A stretch of DNA of 64,000 nucleotides, taken from Nelumbo lutea. Lineage: Eukaryota > Streptophyta > Magnoliopsida > Proteales > Nelumbonaceae. The stretch spans positions 40,114,356 to 40,178,355 of the forward strand of contig JAKGHH010000007.1 in the NCBI GenBank assembly GCA_022828595.1. The letters are read 5' to 3'. A program made the translations under genes and the position numbers. The notes beneath the pieces are model-generated. The model saw only the letters and a program-made list of their open reading frames with translations. It was not told the DNA's origin and did not search any database. Positions 31,735 through 43,027 of the stretch are shown here, piece by piece. Each line of letters begins with the position of its first letter. Positions within the stretch are counted from its first letter, which is position 1.

Positions 31735-32001
31735 ATCTTGGTGATAGCACAATTAAAGGCTGACCCGGGGAGGAGGCCTTGGTTTTCTTCGTGCATAGAG
31801 ACCATGGGTTGAGGTTTTGGACCTTGACCTACGTGATTTCCTACATTTCTAGGGACATGCACCATGTCCTCATCACTAAGATACGAGGGAAATCTCAGAG
31901 ATGAATAAATGGAGATGGAACATAGATGAAAGACCATTCTATGTAAGATAACATGAAACAATTTTAGGTTGTGGACTAACAATTGTTGCTTTTTATCAAG
32001 A

Positions 32002-32810
32002 ATGGCACATGGACAATTCGCCAAATTATTGGATGACGACAAACTAAAGGGACCTAACTATGCTAACTGGTATCGTAACCTTAATCTAGTTCTGACATTC
32101 AGGGAATTGGACAAGGTTGCCAAAAACCCTGCTTTAGAACATCCAAGTGACAGGGCTTCTAAAGCATGTAGGAGGGAATATCAAGAATGGGAGGAGGAAA
32201 ATTTTCTTGCCCGGTGTTATGTTGTAGCATCTTTAGATAATGTTCTCCATAGGCAATTTGATAAGATTGAAATCTGCAAAGACATTCTAGATTGCTTAAA
32301 GACTATGTACGAGGAGTAGAATCGTTCTATCCGTCAAAAGGTCCTCAAACTATTGATGACCACACAAATGACTGAGAGCCAATAGGTCCATGACCACACC
32401 ATGAAAATGATGGGGTATATTAACGAACTAGAGGCTCTTGGGTCTCAGCTTAATGAAGACACCAAAAATGATGCCATCCTAAACTCTCTACTTCACTCCT
32501 TCAATCAGTTTGTCATGAACTATAACACGAACAAGCTAAAGGTTAGCCTTCAGGAACTCAGCAATATGTTCCAAAGGGCCGAAGAACTGATTAAGAAGGA
32601 CAAGCTGATATCCATGCTTGTTGAAGGTGGCAAATCAGGCAAGAGAAAGAGGAAGGGCAAGAAGAGGCCTCAGAAAAAAGCGGACAAGCCGAAAAAACAA
32701 AAGAAAGACAAAGCATCGAATGCATGTCATTTCTGCAAATGGACTGAACACTAGAAAAGGAACTATCCTCAATATCTGAAATCAAGAATAAAGAAGGTAA
32801 TATCAAATCT
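32002..32810 (+). pseudogene. Copia IV gag
   Basis: Capsid precursor. The ATG at 32002 is chosen because the sister elements start gag at the same place (41236 on minus in Copia V, 54692 in Copia VI). The protein begins MAHGQFAKLLDDDKLKGPNY, with ANWYRNLNLVL, the K-L-x-G-x-N-Y-x-x-W motif of copia gag. A TAG at 32317-32319 ends the first frame. The same frame continues with stops to MMGYINELEALGSQL, a Lys-rich basic stretch (32640-32715), and CHFCKWTEH, the start of a CCHC zinc knuckle whose last residues are lost to a stop. Confidence 0.85.
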
Positions 32811-32829
32811 CTTATCATAAAGACCAATA

Positions 32830-33476
32830 TGTTGGTCACTTCTGCATCCTAGTGTATTGACTCCAGGGCTTCTACTCATGAATGTAATACGTTATAGGGG
32901 TTCAAAAAAAACAGAAGGCTGAGTGATGACAATGTGATCCTTTACTTGGGGACATCTGCAACCGTTGCAGCTACAACCATAGGAACTGTAGATTTAGTTT
33001 TCAAAGAATGATTTGTGAGACTCAAAAATTGTCTATATGTACCCTCACTTAGAAGAAATTTGATTTCTGTTTCAAAACTTTGCAATGATGGTTATTCTAT
33101 TCTATTTAGTGATATGATTATTACTAAATTGAATAACAAATTCCTTACTCACGGAGAACTTGAGAATGGCCTCTATGTCCTCCGTCACTCTCCAGAAACA
33201 AAGATAACCGAAACTATGTCGAAAATTATCCCCAAGAAGAAATCACGTGATATAGTTAATCCCACATGCCAGTGGCATTATCAGCCTGGTCATATCAATA
33301 TAAATCGTATCACAAGATTGGTAAAGGATGGTCCTTTGGACTTTCTAACTGTAAAAGATTTTCCAACTTGTGAGACTTGCCTTCAAGGTAAGATGACGAA
33401 ACGGACATTTGCGGGAAAGCCTAAGAGATCTAAGGGCACACTTGACCTGATACATACTAATGTATGTAGTCCATGA
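32830..33476 (+). pseudogene. Copia IV protease and pre-integrase region
   Basis: The protease part (32830-33010) is badly broken; the stretch corresponding to the D-S-G/E-A-S-T-H active site reads only in pieces. From 33015 the frame is open: NCLYVPSLRRNLISVSKLCN then DGYSILFS, and later WHYQPGHININRITRLV and CETCLQGKMTKRTFAGKPKR. This is the GAG-pre-integrase zinc-binding domain with H-x-x-x-x-H (here H-Y-Q-P-G-H) and C-x-x-C, which leads into the integrase core. Confidence 0.83.
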
Positions 33477-34280
33477 ATGTTAGGAGACGTAACCAACACT
33501 GTTATTTTATAACTTTCACCGATGATTACTCTCGGTATGGTTACGTGTACCTAATTAGACATAAGTCCGAATCCTTTAAAAAAGTTCAAGGAGTTAAGAC
33601 AAAAAGTCGAGAAATAGTTAGGGAGACAGATCAAGGCCCTTCGACCAGATCGATGAGGCGAATATCTCTTTGATGAATTTCGGGACTCCCTAAAGGACAA
33701 TGGGATTGTATCATAGTTATTTCCCCCTAGTACACCATAATTAAACGGTGTATAAGAGAGGAGGAACCAGACTCTATTAGATATGGTCCATTCACTTCTC
33801 ATCCACTCAAAACTACTTATATCATTTTGGAGTTACACAGTAGAGACTATTATATATGAGCTGAACCAGGTTCCAACCAAATCCATTCTTAAGACTCCGT
33901 ATTCGCTATGGACTGATAAGAAACCAAGTGTAAGACATTTGAAGATTTGAGGTTGTCCAAAACATGTTAAAAGAACAAGTGTAGAAAATTGGAATTGAAG
34001 ATTAGTCGTTGCCTATTTGTAGGATACCCCAGGGGCTCTGTAGGATAACTTTTCTATGTCCCAATAGAACAAAAAGTGTTTTGTAGTTGAAATGCCTACT
34101 TCTTGGAAGAAGATTACATCTTGAATGATCATTGTCAAGAAATTGTTCTTGATAAGGAGAGCTCAAGAGTAATGGGAGATGTCCCACACGTTCCAAATAA
34201 TACCCAATTTAGAAGATCTACCTAGGTTTCTAGACCTGCAGTTCATTACAGCTATGATCAAGAAAGTTACTTGATGAAAG
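33473..34280 (+). pseudogene. Copia IV integrase, frame-broken
   Basis: Starts [20 protein letters not shown] (33500-33560) with the second-position catalytic region of the copia integrase, then loses frame near 33590. The equivalents of D-R-G-G-E-Y and P-x-x-P-Q-x-N-G-V are present only as mutated sequence between 33640 and 33770. Compare Copia V, where the same domain is open at 39151-39750. Confidence 0.8.
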
Positions 34281-34289
34281 CAACGATTA

Positions 34290-35270
34290 GAGGAAGATCC
34301 CCTGACTTATACGAAAGCTATGTTGGACATAAATTCCTTGAAGTGGATAGATGCTATGAGAGCTGAGATGGACTCAATGGAAACCAATGGAGTCTAGACT
34401 CTCATAGACCCACCCCCTAGGGTGAAAGCAATTAGTTGCAAATGGATCTACAAGAATAAGAAGGGCCCAAACGGGAAGATTGAGACCTATAAAGCTCGTT
34501 TTGTAGTAAAAGAGTATACTCAGAAAGAGGGAATTGATTATAAGGAAACATTTTCGCCAATGGCCATGCTTAAATCCATACGAATCCTACTAGCTATAGT
34601 AGCACACTATAACTATGAGATTTGGCATATGGATATCAAAATCGCGTTCCTGAACGGAGATCTTACTAAAGATATCTATATGCAGCAATTGCAAGGCTTT
34701 ATTGCTATTGGTCAAGAACACATGGTGTATAAACTTAACCAATCCATTTATGAACTTAAGCAAGCTTCAAGAAGTTGGAACATCTGATTTTACTCTATCG
34801 TCAAATAGTTTGACTTTGAGCAGAATCTGAATGGGCCCTGTGTTTATAGGAAATTTGTGGGAGATAAGGTTATGTTCCTTGTTCTGTATGTAGATGACAT
34901 TCTACTCATTGAGAATGATGTAGGAATGTTGACTACGGTGAAGGTATGGCTTTCGCAATAATTCTCCATGAAAGATCTTAGAGAAGCCTCCTACATCTTG
35001 GGACATCGACTCTATAGAGATAGATCAAAAAAGATAATAGGATTATCCTAACCCACTTACATTATTGTCAACAGATACAACATGGAGAACTCTAAAAAGG
35101 GATTTGTCCCTTTCAAGCATAGAGTCGCTCTCTCCAAAGGTATGTCTCCCAAGACTCCTAAGGAGATTGAGGGTATGAAGAAAGTTCCCTATGCCTCAGT
35201 CGTAGGGAGCATCACATATGCCATGTTGTGCACTCGGCCTGACAATGTTTAGGCTATAAGTGTAGTAAGC
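34290..35270 (+). pseudogene. Copia IV reverse transcriptase
   Basis: The open frame 34422-34787 reads ISCKWIYKNKKGPNGKIETY then [40 protein letters not shown] and IWHMDIKIAFLNGDLTKDIY, the first conserved RT section with its catalytic aspartate. After a stop, 34870-34920 has FLVLYVDDILLI, the YVDD site intact. The following D-L-G-E-A/V-S-Y-I-L-G block and the CTRPD block near 35230 are present with substitutions and stops. Confidence 0.87.
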
Positions 35271-35279
35271 AGATACCAG

Positions 35280-35818
35280 TCAAACCTAGGACAAGAGCAT
35301 TGGACTGCTATAAAAAACATACTCAAATACCTTCGGAGGACAAAATATTTGTCTGGTATTCGATGGTAGTTCACTATAAATCTTCGGGTATACTAATGTC
35401 GATTTCCAGTCAAACCCAAATGATAGAAAGTCTACATCTGTATACATTTTCATGATGGGGTCTTGTGCAGTTAGCTAGAAAAGCAGTGAACAAGGGTCCA
35501 TAACAGATTCTACAACCGAGGCCAAGTACATTGCCGCAAATGAAGCTGCCAAGGAAGCAATTTGGATGAAGAAGTTCATTCACAAATTAAGAGTTGTTCC
35601 ATCTAGAACATCACCCATTCCACTATTGTGCGACAACACTGCAACCATTGCTCAGGCTAAGGAGCCAAGAGCCCACTCGAAATCAAAGCACATCGAGATG
35701 AAGTACCATGTATTGTGGGAGATTGTTGGTAGAGGGGACATCCAAATTCAGAAGGTAGCATCAGCGGAGAATATGGCAGACTCATTGACTAAGCCATTGA
35801 CACAGAAAGTGTTTTGAG
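35280..35818 (+). pseudogene. Copia IV RNase H
   Basis: From about 35480 the strand reads the S-x-K-Q block in mutated form, then STTEAKYIAANEAAKEAIWM (catalytic glutamate region) and KKFIHKLRVVPS. The frame 35566-35817 adds IPLLCDNTATIAQAKEPRAH, HIEMKYHVLWEIV and AENMADSLTKPLTQKVF, the complete copia RNase H end. A TGA follows at 35816-35818. The purine-rich GTGGAAGTGGGTGT before 35881 serves as polypurine tract. Confidence 0.88.
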
Positions 35819-35880
35819 AAACATGTGGGCAGTATAGGACTCCGGCTTGTACCCGATTCGACCTAAGTGGAAGTGGGTGT

Positions 35881-36336
35881 TGTTAGATGGTGTATACCCT
35901 AAGCTCCAATCATATTGATGTACATATACATTTATTGTAAATGAATATAAGTACATAATTGAGTCATGTTATATTTGGTATGTTTCTATGTAATTACCCT
36001 TAAACTGGACACTTATGAGACCCGTGTTAGTTTAGAATGTTCTTAGATGTTGGATAGACTTGGGTAATCTTATCCTGCCAAGGTTGACACTAATGTGTTA
36101 CCAAGTTGGTTGGGGTGGCTTGTCTCAACTGCTAGGGTGAGACTCGAAGTACATGTAGTGTGTGTTTGTTTGAAACACTGAACCATGACCATTTTCCAGT
36201 TATGCCTTGGACCTTGGAGGCTGTTGGGCAAAACTAGAAAGTTACACCGAACCCTTATGTTCGATTATGGTACTGCATTGGGTGTCAGATTGGGTTGCCT
36301 TTGATATGCCAATCAGTAAGATCCTTTGGGGGTCGA
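35881..36336 (+). repeat. Copia IV 3' LTR, first part
   Basis: Begins TGTTAGATGG directly after the purine tract and runs 456 bp to the Copia V insertion, ending with GTCGA, the left target-duplication copy at 36332-36336. Confidence 0.9.
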
Positions 36337-37986
36337 TGAAAGAATGGTAAGATCCATCATATGCATGCCAAAAAGGTTGCGGAATGAGTAGGCGAAATTC
36401 AAAAATTTCTTGTCATTCTTGCAACTGGGAATCATATTCCTTGAATTTAGAACATAGTATTCAAGGATCTAACTTGAACCAAAACTGAACCAGATCTGAA
36501 CCACAAGAGAAGGGAAGGGATATACCTGATCTAGAGAAGCAGTATCTCCCAACGTTGGTGTTCACACCCAAAGAAGATACCAAGAACTACTCCCACTGAA
36601 GATGACACAGCGATGATGGAGCAGAACCAGCAGTGTTCGTCCCATGAACCAGGTTCTTCTAAAGAACTCGATGGAAGCAGAGAGCACCACACAAAATCAA
36701 GAACTTTTTTTGATCTTCCTTCACTGAGAACTCAAACTACAGTAGATGGCGGCGGCTGCTGGAGGAGAAGGCTAGAGAAGAAAATGGCGAACTGCTTTTT
36801 CTTCTCTAGGGTTTCTAAGATCATATCTCAAAGCTGTTAGAGTGTTCTGCGAAATCCCTAGGGTTCAAATTCTTGTAATTCGAATTAGGGTTTCTCCTCT
36901 TTCTTTCTTAGTGATTAAGAATCTTCCTAATCCCATTAGGACTTATCCTAATCGAAATCTGTATTTGGATAAGGAGTCTTCTTAATCCTATTTGCATATT
37001 AGATCAGCCCACTCCTGATTTACTAGATTCAAATCCTAATTTGAATTTGGTCTACATGAGTGGATAGAGTTAAGACCCAATCCTTTTGACTTGACCTAAT
37101 CGCAGATCCGCCCCTTTAAGTGACTGATCAAATCAGCCCAATTCGAAATGGGCTTTAGGCCCAATATGTTTTAAGTGCTCAATAGGCTTCCAAACTGTTG
37201 CCCAGTTGGGCATCTTTGTATGGTGTGGACCCAAGCATTGATCTACACATCAGCCACATGGGTTCGGCCCAGCCTTTGTTACAAGGCCTAGCTGAATTCA
37301 CTAGAAAGCCCAGTGAACCCCTTGAGCCCATCACATGGACTCTATGGGCCCAACACTTACACTAAAAAGTCCCTGGGCCAAGCCATCTTATAAAAACCTA
37401 GGGACTATGGGCAGATGCAAGATTAGCCCATCAAGTATAACCCTACATGGCCTTACTCTTAACCTCTCAGCCCATAATGATCAAACACTGCCCGACAAGA
37501 GACGACCTCTCCCTCGGCTGCAAGGAACAGTGCTGCACTCTCTACTCACATGGATCCTGGGAATTAAAACTATTTGCAAACGTTTTTGAAACTATACATA
37601 TCTATATATCATATATAAATTTTGCAAAACAAAATTCCAACGATTGAAATCAACTACCAGCAGTTTGGATTTTATCAGAGAGAGTGCATTCTCGATCATT
37701 ACCTTTGTCCGACAAAGGGGCTGATCCCGTCACTATGATCACCCACTTAGATGGATTCAGGAACCATCCCAACATACCCAAGTTTAGACCCCCTTTGAGG
37801 ATCTCACTGATTGGAATATCAAAGATAGCTCAATCCGCCACCTAGTGCAGTATCATAATCGAGTCTAGGGGTCAGGTGTAACTTTCCAGTTTTGTCCATC
37901 AATCTCCAAGGTCCAAGGCAATACTGGAAATCTGGCCCGGTTCAAAGATTTAAGTAATCCTACACTACATGTGCCTTGGGTCTCAC
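36337..37986 (-). repeat. Copia V 3' LTR, shortened
   Basis: Parallels 43028 to about 44690 of the 5' LTR. Its right end meets RT sequence abruptly at 37986/37987, so the U3 start (TGTTAGAC end) is missing. Confidence 0.9.
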
Positions 37987-38900
37987 CGCCTGAACTATGT
38001 TAGGGCGAGTGCACAACATGGCATACATGATGCTTCCTATGGCTAAGGCATAGAGAACGTCTTTCATTACCTCAATCTCCTTAGAAGTTTTGGGAGACAT
38101 ATTCTGGGAGAGAGTGACTCCGTGCCTGAAAGGAATATTTCTCTTCTTAGAGTTCTCCATGCTGTACCTTTCGATAATTTTGTCAATGTAAGCAGCCTGG
38201 GATAATCCTATTATCTGCTTTGATCTATCTCTATAGAGTCGAAGACCCAGTATATAGGAGACTTCTCCAAGATCATTCATGGAGAATTGCTGCGAAAGCC
38301 AAACCTTGACCAAAGTCAACATTCCTACAACATTCCCAATGAGTAGGATATCATCCACATACAATACCAAGAAGGTAACCTTATCCCCACTGAACTTCCT
38401 GTAAACACAGGGCTCATCCAGATTTTGCTCAAAGTCAAATGATTTGACGGCAAAGTCAAAACAGATGTTCCAACTCCTACAAGCTTGCTTAAGTCCATAT
38501 ATGGATCTATTAAGTTTACATACCATGTGTTCCTGACCAACAACAATGAAGCCTTGTGGCTGCTACATGTAGATATCTTCACTAAGATCTCCATTCAGGA
38601 GCACGGTTTTGACATCCATCTGCCAAATCTCATAGTCATGCTATGCTGCTACAGTTAGCAAGATCCTAATGGATTTAAGCATGGCCACGGGCGAAAAGGT
38701 TTTCTCATTGTCGTTGCCTTCTTTCTGAATATACCCTTTTGCCACCAAATGAGCTTTGTAGGTCTCAATCTTGCCATCGAGGCCCTTCTTCCTCTTACAG
38801 ATCCATTTGCAACCAATTTCTTTTACCCCGGAGAGTGGATCTACTAGAGTTCAGACTCCATTGGCCTCCATCGAGTCCATCTCGGCCCTCATGGCCTCCA
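37987..38900 (-). pseudogene. Copia V reverse transcriptase
   Basis: The frame 37960-38526 reads VCKLNRSIYGLKQACRSWNI, then TFLVLYVDDILLIGNVVGML with the intact YVDD site, LGEVSYILGLRLYRDRSKQI and YALAIGSIMYAMLCTRPNIV. It then passes into LTR sequence. The N-terminal RT part lies at 38530-38900 with stops, including the M-D-V-K-T-V-L-L-N-G equivalent at about 38590-38630. The whole RNase H domain that should follow is gone. Confidence 0.88.
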
Positions 38901-39750
38901 CCCACTTCTGGGAATCTATGTCCAACATAGCTTCCGAGTAAGTCACGGGATCCTCCTCACTAGTCAAGGCTTCCACCAAGTAACTATCCTGGTCATAACC
39001 ATAATGGACTAGTGGCCTGGATACCCGGGAGGGTCTTCTAGATTGGTCACTACTTGGAACTTGTGGAACACCTCCCACTGCTCCTGAGCTCTCATCATCA
39101 AGAACTATTACCTAACGATGGGTGTCTAGGATGTAATCGGTCTCTAAGAACTAGGCATTTCGACTATATAACACTTTCTGCTCACTTGGGTCATAGAATA
39201 GATAGCCCACCAAGTCCTTTGGGTAGCCTACAAATAGGTAACGACTGGTCTTGGATTCCAACTTGTCTGCACTTGTTCTTTTAACGTGCGCAGGACAACC
39301 CCAAATCTTCAAGTGTCTGACACTTGGTTTTTTTCCGGTCCAAAGTTCATATGGAGTTTTCGGAACCGATTTAGTTGGAACCCAATTCAACACGTAGATT
39401 GCAGTCTCTAATGCATATCCCCAGAAGGATGTGGGTAATTTCGAGCGTATGAGAAGTGACCGGACCATGTTTAACAATGTCCTAGTCCTCCTCTCTGAAA
39501 CACCGTTATGCTGTGGTGTAGCAGGAGGAGCTAACTGTGATATTATCCCGTTGGCCTTCAAGTAGTCCCTGAATTCATCAGAGAGATACTCGCCACCTCG
39601 ATCTGATCGAAGGGCCTTAATTTCTCTCCCTAACTGCTTCTCGACTTCTTGTCTAAACTCCTTGAACTTTTCAAAAGATTCGGACTTCTGTCTCATTAGG
39701 TACATGTAACCATATCGTGAGTAATCATCGGTGAAGGTGATGAAATACAT
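38851..39750 (-). pseudogene. Copia V integrase core and C-terminus
   Basis: The 199-residue frame (39151-39750) reads [20 protein letters not shown] with catalytic aspartate, [20 protein letters not shown] with the second region, [20 protein letters not shown] with the catalytic glutamate, and later [20 protein letters not shown] then [20 protein letters not shown]. This is the best preserved coding block of the family in the window. The following linker (38851-39078) has RRPSRVSRPLVHYGYDQDSY and an E-A-M-L-D-I-D-S-Q-K-W-V-E-A-M-R block leading to RT. Confidence 0.9.
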
Positions 39751-40493
39751 GTGTTGGTTAGGAGTTCTAATACTCAGGGGACCACATACATCAGTATGTA
39801 TAAGGTCAAGTGTGTTTGTACATCTTTTAGGCTTACCGTTAAATGGCCGTTTTTCATCGTTCCTCGGAGGCTAGGGTCACAAGTGGGAAGATCTTCTACG
39901 GTTAGAAAATCCAAAGGACCATCCTTTACCAGCTTTGCGATTCAGTCAATACCGATATGGCTAAGTCAGTAATGCCACAGGCACATGAAACTAACTATAA
40001 CACAAGTCCTTTTCTTGGGGATTTCAACCGACGTAGTTTCAGTTAAGTTGGTTTCTAGAGAAAGATGTAGAACATAGAGACCATTCTCCAGTTACCCACA
40101 TGCGATGAATTTATTGTTCCTTTTAATAGTAATTATATTACTAAAAGAGATAGTATATCCATTAGCACACAGTTTAGAAACAGAAATCAAATTTCTTCTT
40201 AAGTTTTGTACATAATGACAATTTTTAAGTACAAGAATTTCTTCTCTAAAGACTAATTCTACGGTTCCTATCGCCGTAGCCGCAACACTTGTAGAAGTCC
40301 CCAAGTAAAGCATTACTTCCCCTTCACTCAACCTTCTCCTTACTTTGAACCCTTGTGGTGAATTACACGCATGAGTTGAAGCCTCGGAGTCAACACACCA
40401 GGATAAAAAAGTAACTAACAGATTAGTCTCCATGACACAAGTTTCGAGATTACCTCTATTAGATTTTAGGTAGGCGGGACAATTCCTCTCCAA
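39751..40493 (-). pseudogene. Copia V protease and pre-integrase domain
   Basis: The frame 40092-40493 has WCVDSEASTHACNSPQGFKV, the copia protease active-site region (D-S-G-A-S/T), with Gly changed to Glu. This is followed by LYLGTSTSVAATAIGTVELV and NCHYVQNLRRNLISVSKLCA. The pre-integrase zinc domain at 39760-40090 is present but broken by several stops. The start of the frame, ERNCPAYLKSN, is the zinc-knuckle tail of gag. Confidence 0.82.
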
Positions 40494-41236
40494 TGGTCGG
40501 CCTGCTTGCAGAAGTGACAGGCATCGAATGCCTTGTCTTTCTTTTGCTTCTTAGATTTGGTGGCCTTTTTCTGGGGCTTTGTCTTTGCCCTCCTCTTCTT
40601 TCCAGATATTCCAACTTCAACAAGCATGGCTGTCGGCTCATCCTTCCTAATCAGTTCTTTGGCTCGTTGCAACATATTGCTGAGCTCTTGAACGTTGACA
40701 TTCAACTTGTTCATATTATAGTTCATAATGAACGGATTGAAGGATGGAGGCAAGTTAAGAATGATATCTATCTGTGTCACTAGATCTAGCCTGGATCCAC
40801 GGGCCTCCAGCTCGTTTATGTAACCCATCATTCGAAGACAATGGTCATGAACTTACTGCCCCTTGGTCATCTACGCGATCATGAACTGCTTCAGGACCTT
40901 CTGGCGAGTAGAACAGTTCTGATCTTCGTACATAATCTTTAGACAATCCAATATGTCTTTGGCGAGTTCGATCTAATCGAGCTGCCTCTGTATCAGATTA
41001 TCTAAAGAGGCTATGATATAGCAGCGGGCTAGGGAGTTTTTCTCCTTCCACTCTTGGTAGTCCCTCCTGCGGGCTTCTGAAGCCTTGTCTCCCGGACGTT
41101 TCAGTGCAGGATTCTTTGCCACTTTATCTAATTATTTTGAAGTCAGAACCAGCATAAGGTTTTTGTACCAGTCGGCATAGTTTGGGCCCTTAAGCTTATT
41201 ATCGTCGAGAAGATTTGCATATTGATCGTTTACCAT
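40459..41236 (-). pseudogene. Copia V gag
   Basis: ATG at 41236 (MVNDQYANLLDDNKLKGPNY then ADWYKNL), matching the Copia IV and VI gag starts. Further on, after a TAA at about 40855 that replaces the Gln seen in Copia VI, MMGYINELEARGSRLDLVTQ continues to LSNMLQRAKELIRKDEPTAM, a Lys-rich stretch and CHFCKQADHWRG, the first part of the CCHC knuckle; the last Cys falls in an overlapping frame (N-C-P). Stops and a frameshift at the knuckle break the protein. Confidence 0.85.
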
Positions 41237-43014
41237 TTTCTGGTAAAACAACAAAACGTTAGTCCACAACCTCAGTTTGATTCAAGTCACCTACATAGAT
41301 GTGGCTTTTAATCTATGTTCAATTTTCATTTATTCATCTCTGAGATTTCCCTCCTATCTCAGTGACGAAGACGGCGAAATGTCTCTGAAAATGTGGGAAA
41401 TCACATAGGGTGCATGGAGCCAACTGTTTCAGCTACATAACCCCACCACCTTTCTGTGAAGGATCACATCCACTCATCGTGTGAGTTTTCCCTTTGGCCT
41501 TTGTCAAACAAGGTTCATAGCCATTTTAGGGTAAACCTTTCTGTCCATTGAGTGCTCACCCATCATATTCGAGTTACGCCAAGGTACCGTGAGAGAGTTC
41601 CCATTTTCTGGTGAAGCCCCTCCCACATCGGTCTATGACGCCCCTATCATCTTATGAAACACTCTAACAAATCCAACAGCAAATGGGTAACCCAATTTTG
41701 TTGTGTGTTTCCTCATTACCGAAGGACCCACCATTGTGCTAATGACGGAAGGCCTTTAGAGAGTTCATCACATGAATCTCCTTATCACATGCACTCATAT
41801 TTGTTGGAGGGAACAAAATTTACGCCCTAGTTGATTTAGGTCAAACCAAAGTGGCTCACACTGACTTTCATAAAGTCAGATTTCTAGTGGCCCAAAATTG
41901 GCTAGGGTTTTTGCAAGCATCCCTTTTCAGGGTTATGGGGCCCACCACCAAAGGGAGGGGTCATCCAATGACCGCAAGGGACACCATGGAAATGATGTGC
42001 ATTTAGCCATGGTGTGTGCAAGAGCCACTATCGTATCATCATGGGCCAAGTGCTTATGGCCCATGGTCGCAGCACATCAAACATTCATACATCACATGAA
42101 ATGTAAGAATTGATCCAATCAATCAATTTCTGTAAAGCCCATTAATAAGCCCATTAAAAGTCCATAGTGTTAATAATTAACATTATCTCGGTATATGGGC
42201 TGAATGGCAATTAGCTTTTTGGCCCATATATCTTTCACACAAAACCGGGCTTTTGCAGTTTTAACTCTTTAAAATTGGGTCTTACAGGTTGGGCCAAATT
42301 AATTCTTGCAACTAAACATTAGTTTCAGACCTAAAAATGGGAGAAATCAGGATTGAAAACAGTCTCCTTTGAACCCTAGATTCGGTCCAAACAGTTTTGG
42401 TCCAATCTGGTCTGGAATGGTCCGAAACCAATTTTCAATTCAAGAATCAATTCAAGAAAGATATGAAATTAATAGTTCTGATTATAGACATTCACAAATC
42501 AGACATGGGACTGTTCGTACCAAATCCACCTGCAAAACAGAGGTTAGAACGTAGGGTTGCAGTTTCATAAACGGCAAAATGCAGATTGCGATATTCATAT
42601 CTACGAACCTCCAGCACCGCCACCAACTCCAATCAAGAAATAAAAAAAAAACAAAAATCCTAATTTCTATTAATAAATTACAACTTGATTGAATCCTATA
42701 CATTCAGTCTAGAAAAATAAAAAAAAAATTATTTATAGACCGAATGAATAGAAACTACAAAAAGAATGCACAGATAATCTGTGCCAAATCTGCAACTCGA
42801 TCTCCATGTACGAAGAACCCAATAAATTAAGAAATAAATAAAGAAGAATTCAAAAATAATTTCAGATTTATATAATTAATTCCAGATCAATCGCCCCACA
42901 TCCAAAAACAATTTTCTAGAAAGAAAAACAATCTGCGCAAATCCGGGTAGAGCACCTTCTGCCCATTTGCGCAGGTTCATATCTGATTTTATTTTAATTC
43001 AAGATTCAAACCTA
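41237..43014 (-). other. Copia V untranslated leader
   Basis: About 1.8 kb between PBS and gag with no usable frame. It matches, in reverse, the leader of Copia VI (52924-54690), for example the shared blocks around GGTACCGTGAGAGAGTTCCC (41584) and the region near 54330-54360. Such a long leader appears to be a trait of this family. Confidence 0.75.
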
Positions 43015-43026
43015 GCTCTAATACCA
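43015..43026 (-). other. Copia V primer-binding site
   Basis: TGGTATTAGAGC on minus, one base inside the 5' LTR; a near match to the initiator-Met tRNA site TGGTATCAGAGC. Confidence 0.85.
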
Positions 43027-43027
43027 C

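Larger units (their letters stand above)
28620..31810 (-). mobile_element. GC-rich LTR-type element, family not recognised
   Basis: Over 3 kb of much GC-richer sequence than its surroundings, full of CCGAGG and GAGGTCGG words. At its left part it has an LTR-like segment (28620-29250) with a minus-strand TATA box, homologous to 23926-24165. At its right end the minus strand begins MPPKTKA at 31734, a start familiar from plant retroelement gag proteins. Between them several partial minus frames exist, but no RT, integrase or protease motif could be found. Likely a non-autonomous element in which the left LTR-like part is the 3' LTR; alternatives remain open. Confidence 0.5.
31811..36336 (+). 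mobile_element. Copia IV: long-LTR copia element, plus strand, 5' LTR missing
   Basis: Leader (from about 31811, parallel to 54515 onward in Copia VI), gag, protease region, integrase, RT, RNase H and the beginning of the 3' LTR, which resumes at 44946 and ends at 46535 after the nested Copia V. Left of the leader the 5' LTR and PBS are absent; the sequence passes directly into the GC-rich element. Many stops and frameshifts. Copia V is inserted in its 3' LTR, so Copia IV is the older insertion here. Confidence 0.9.
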
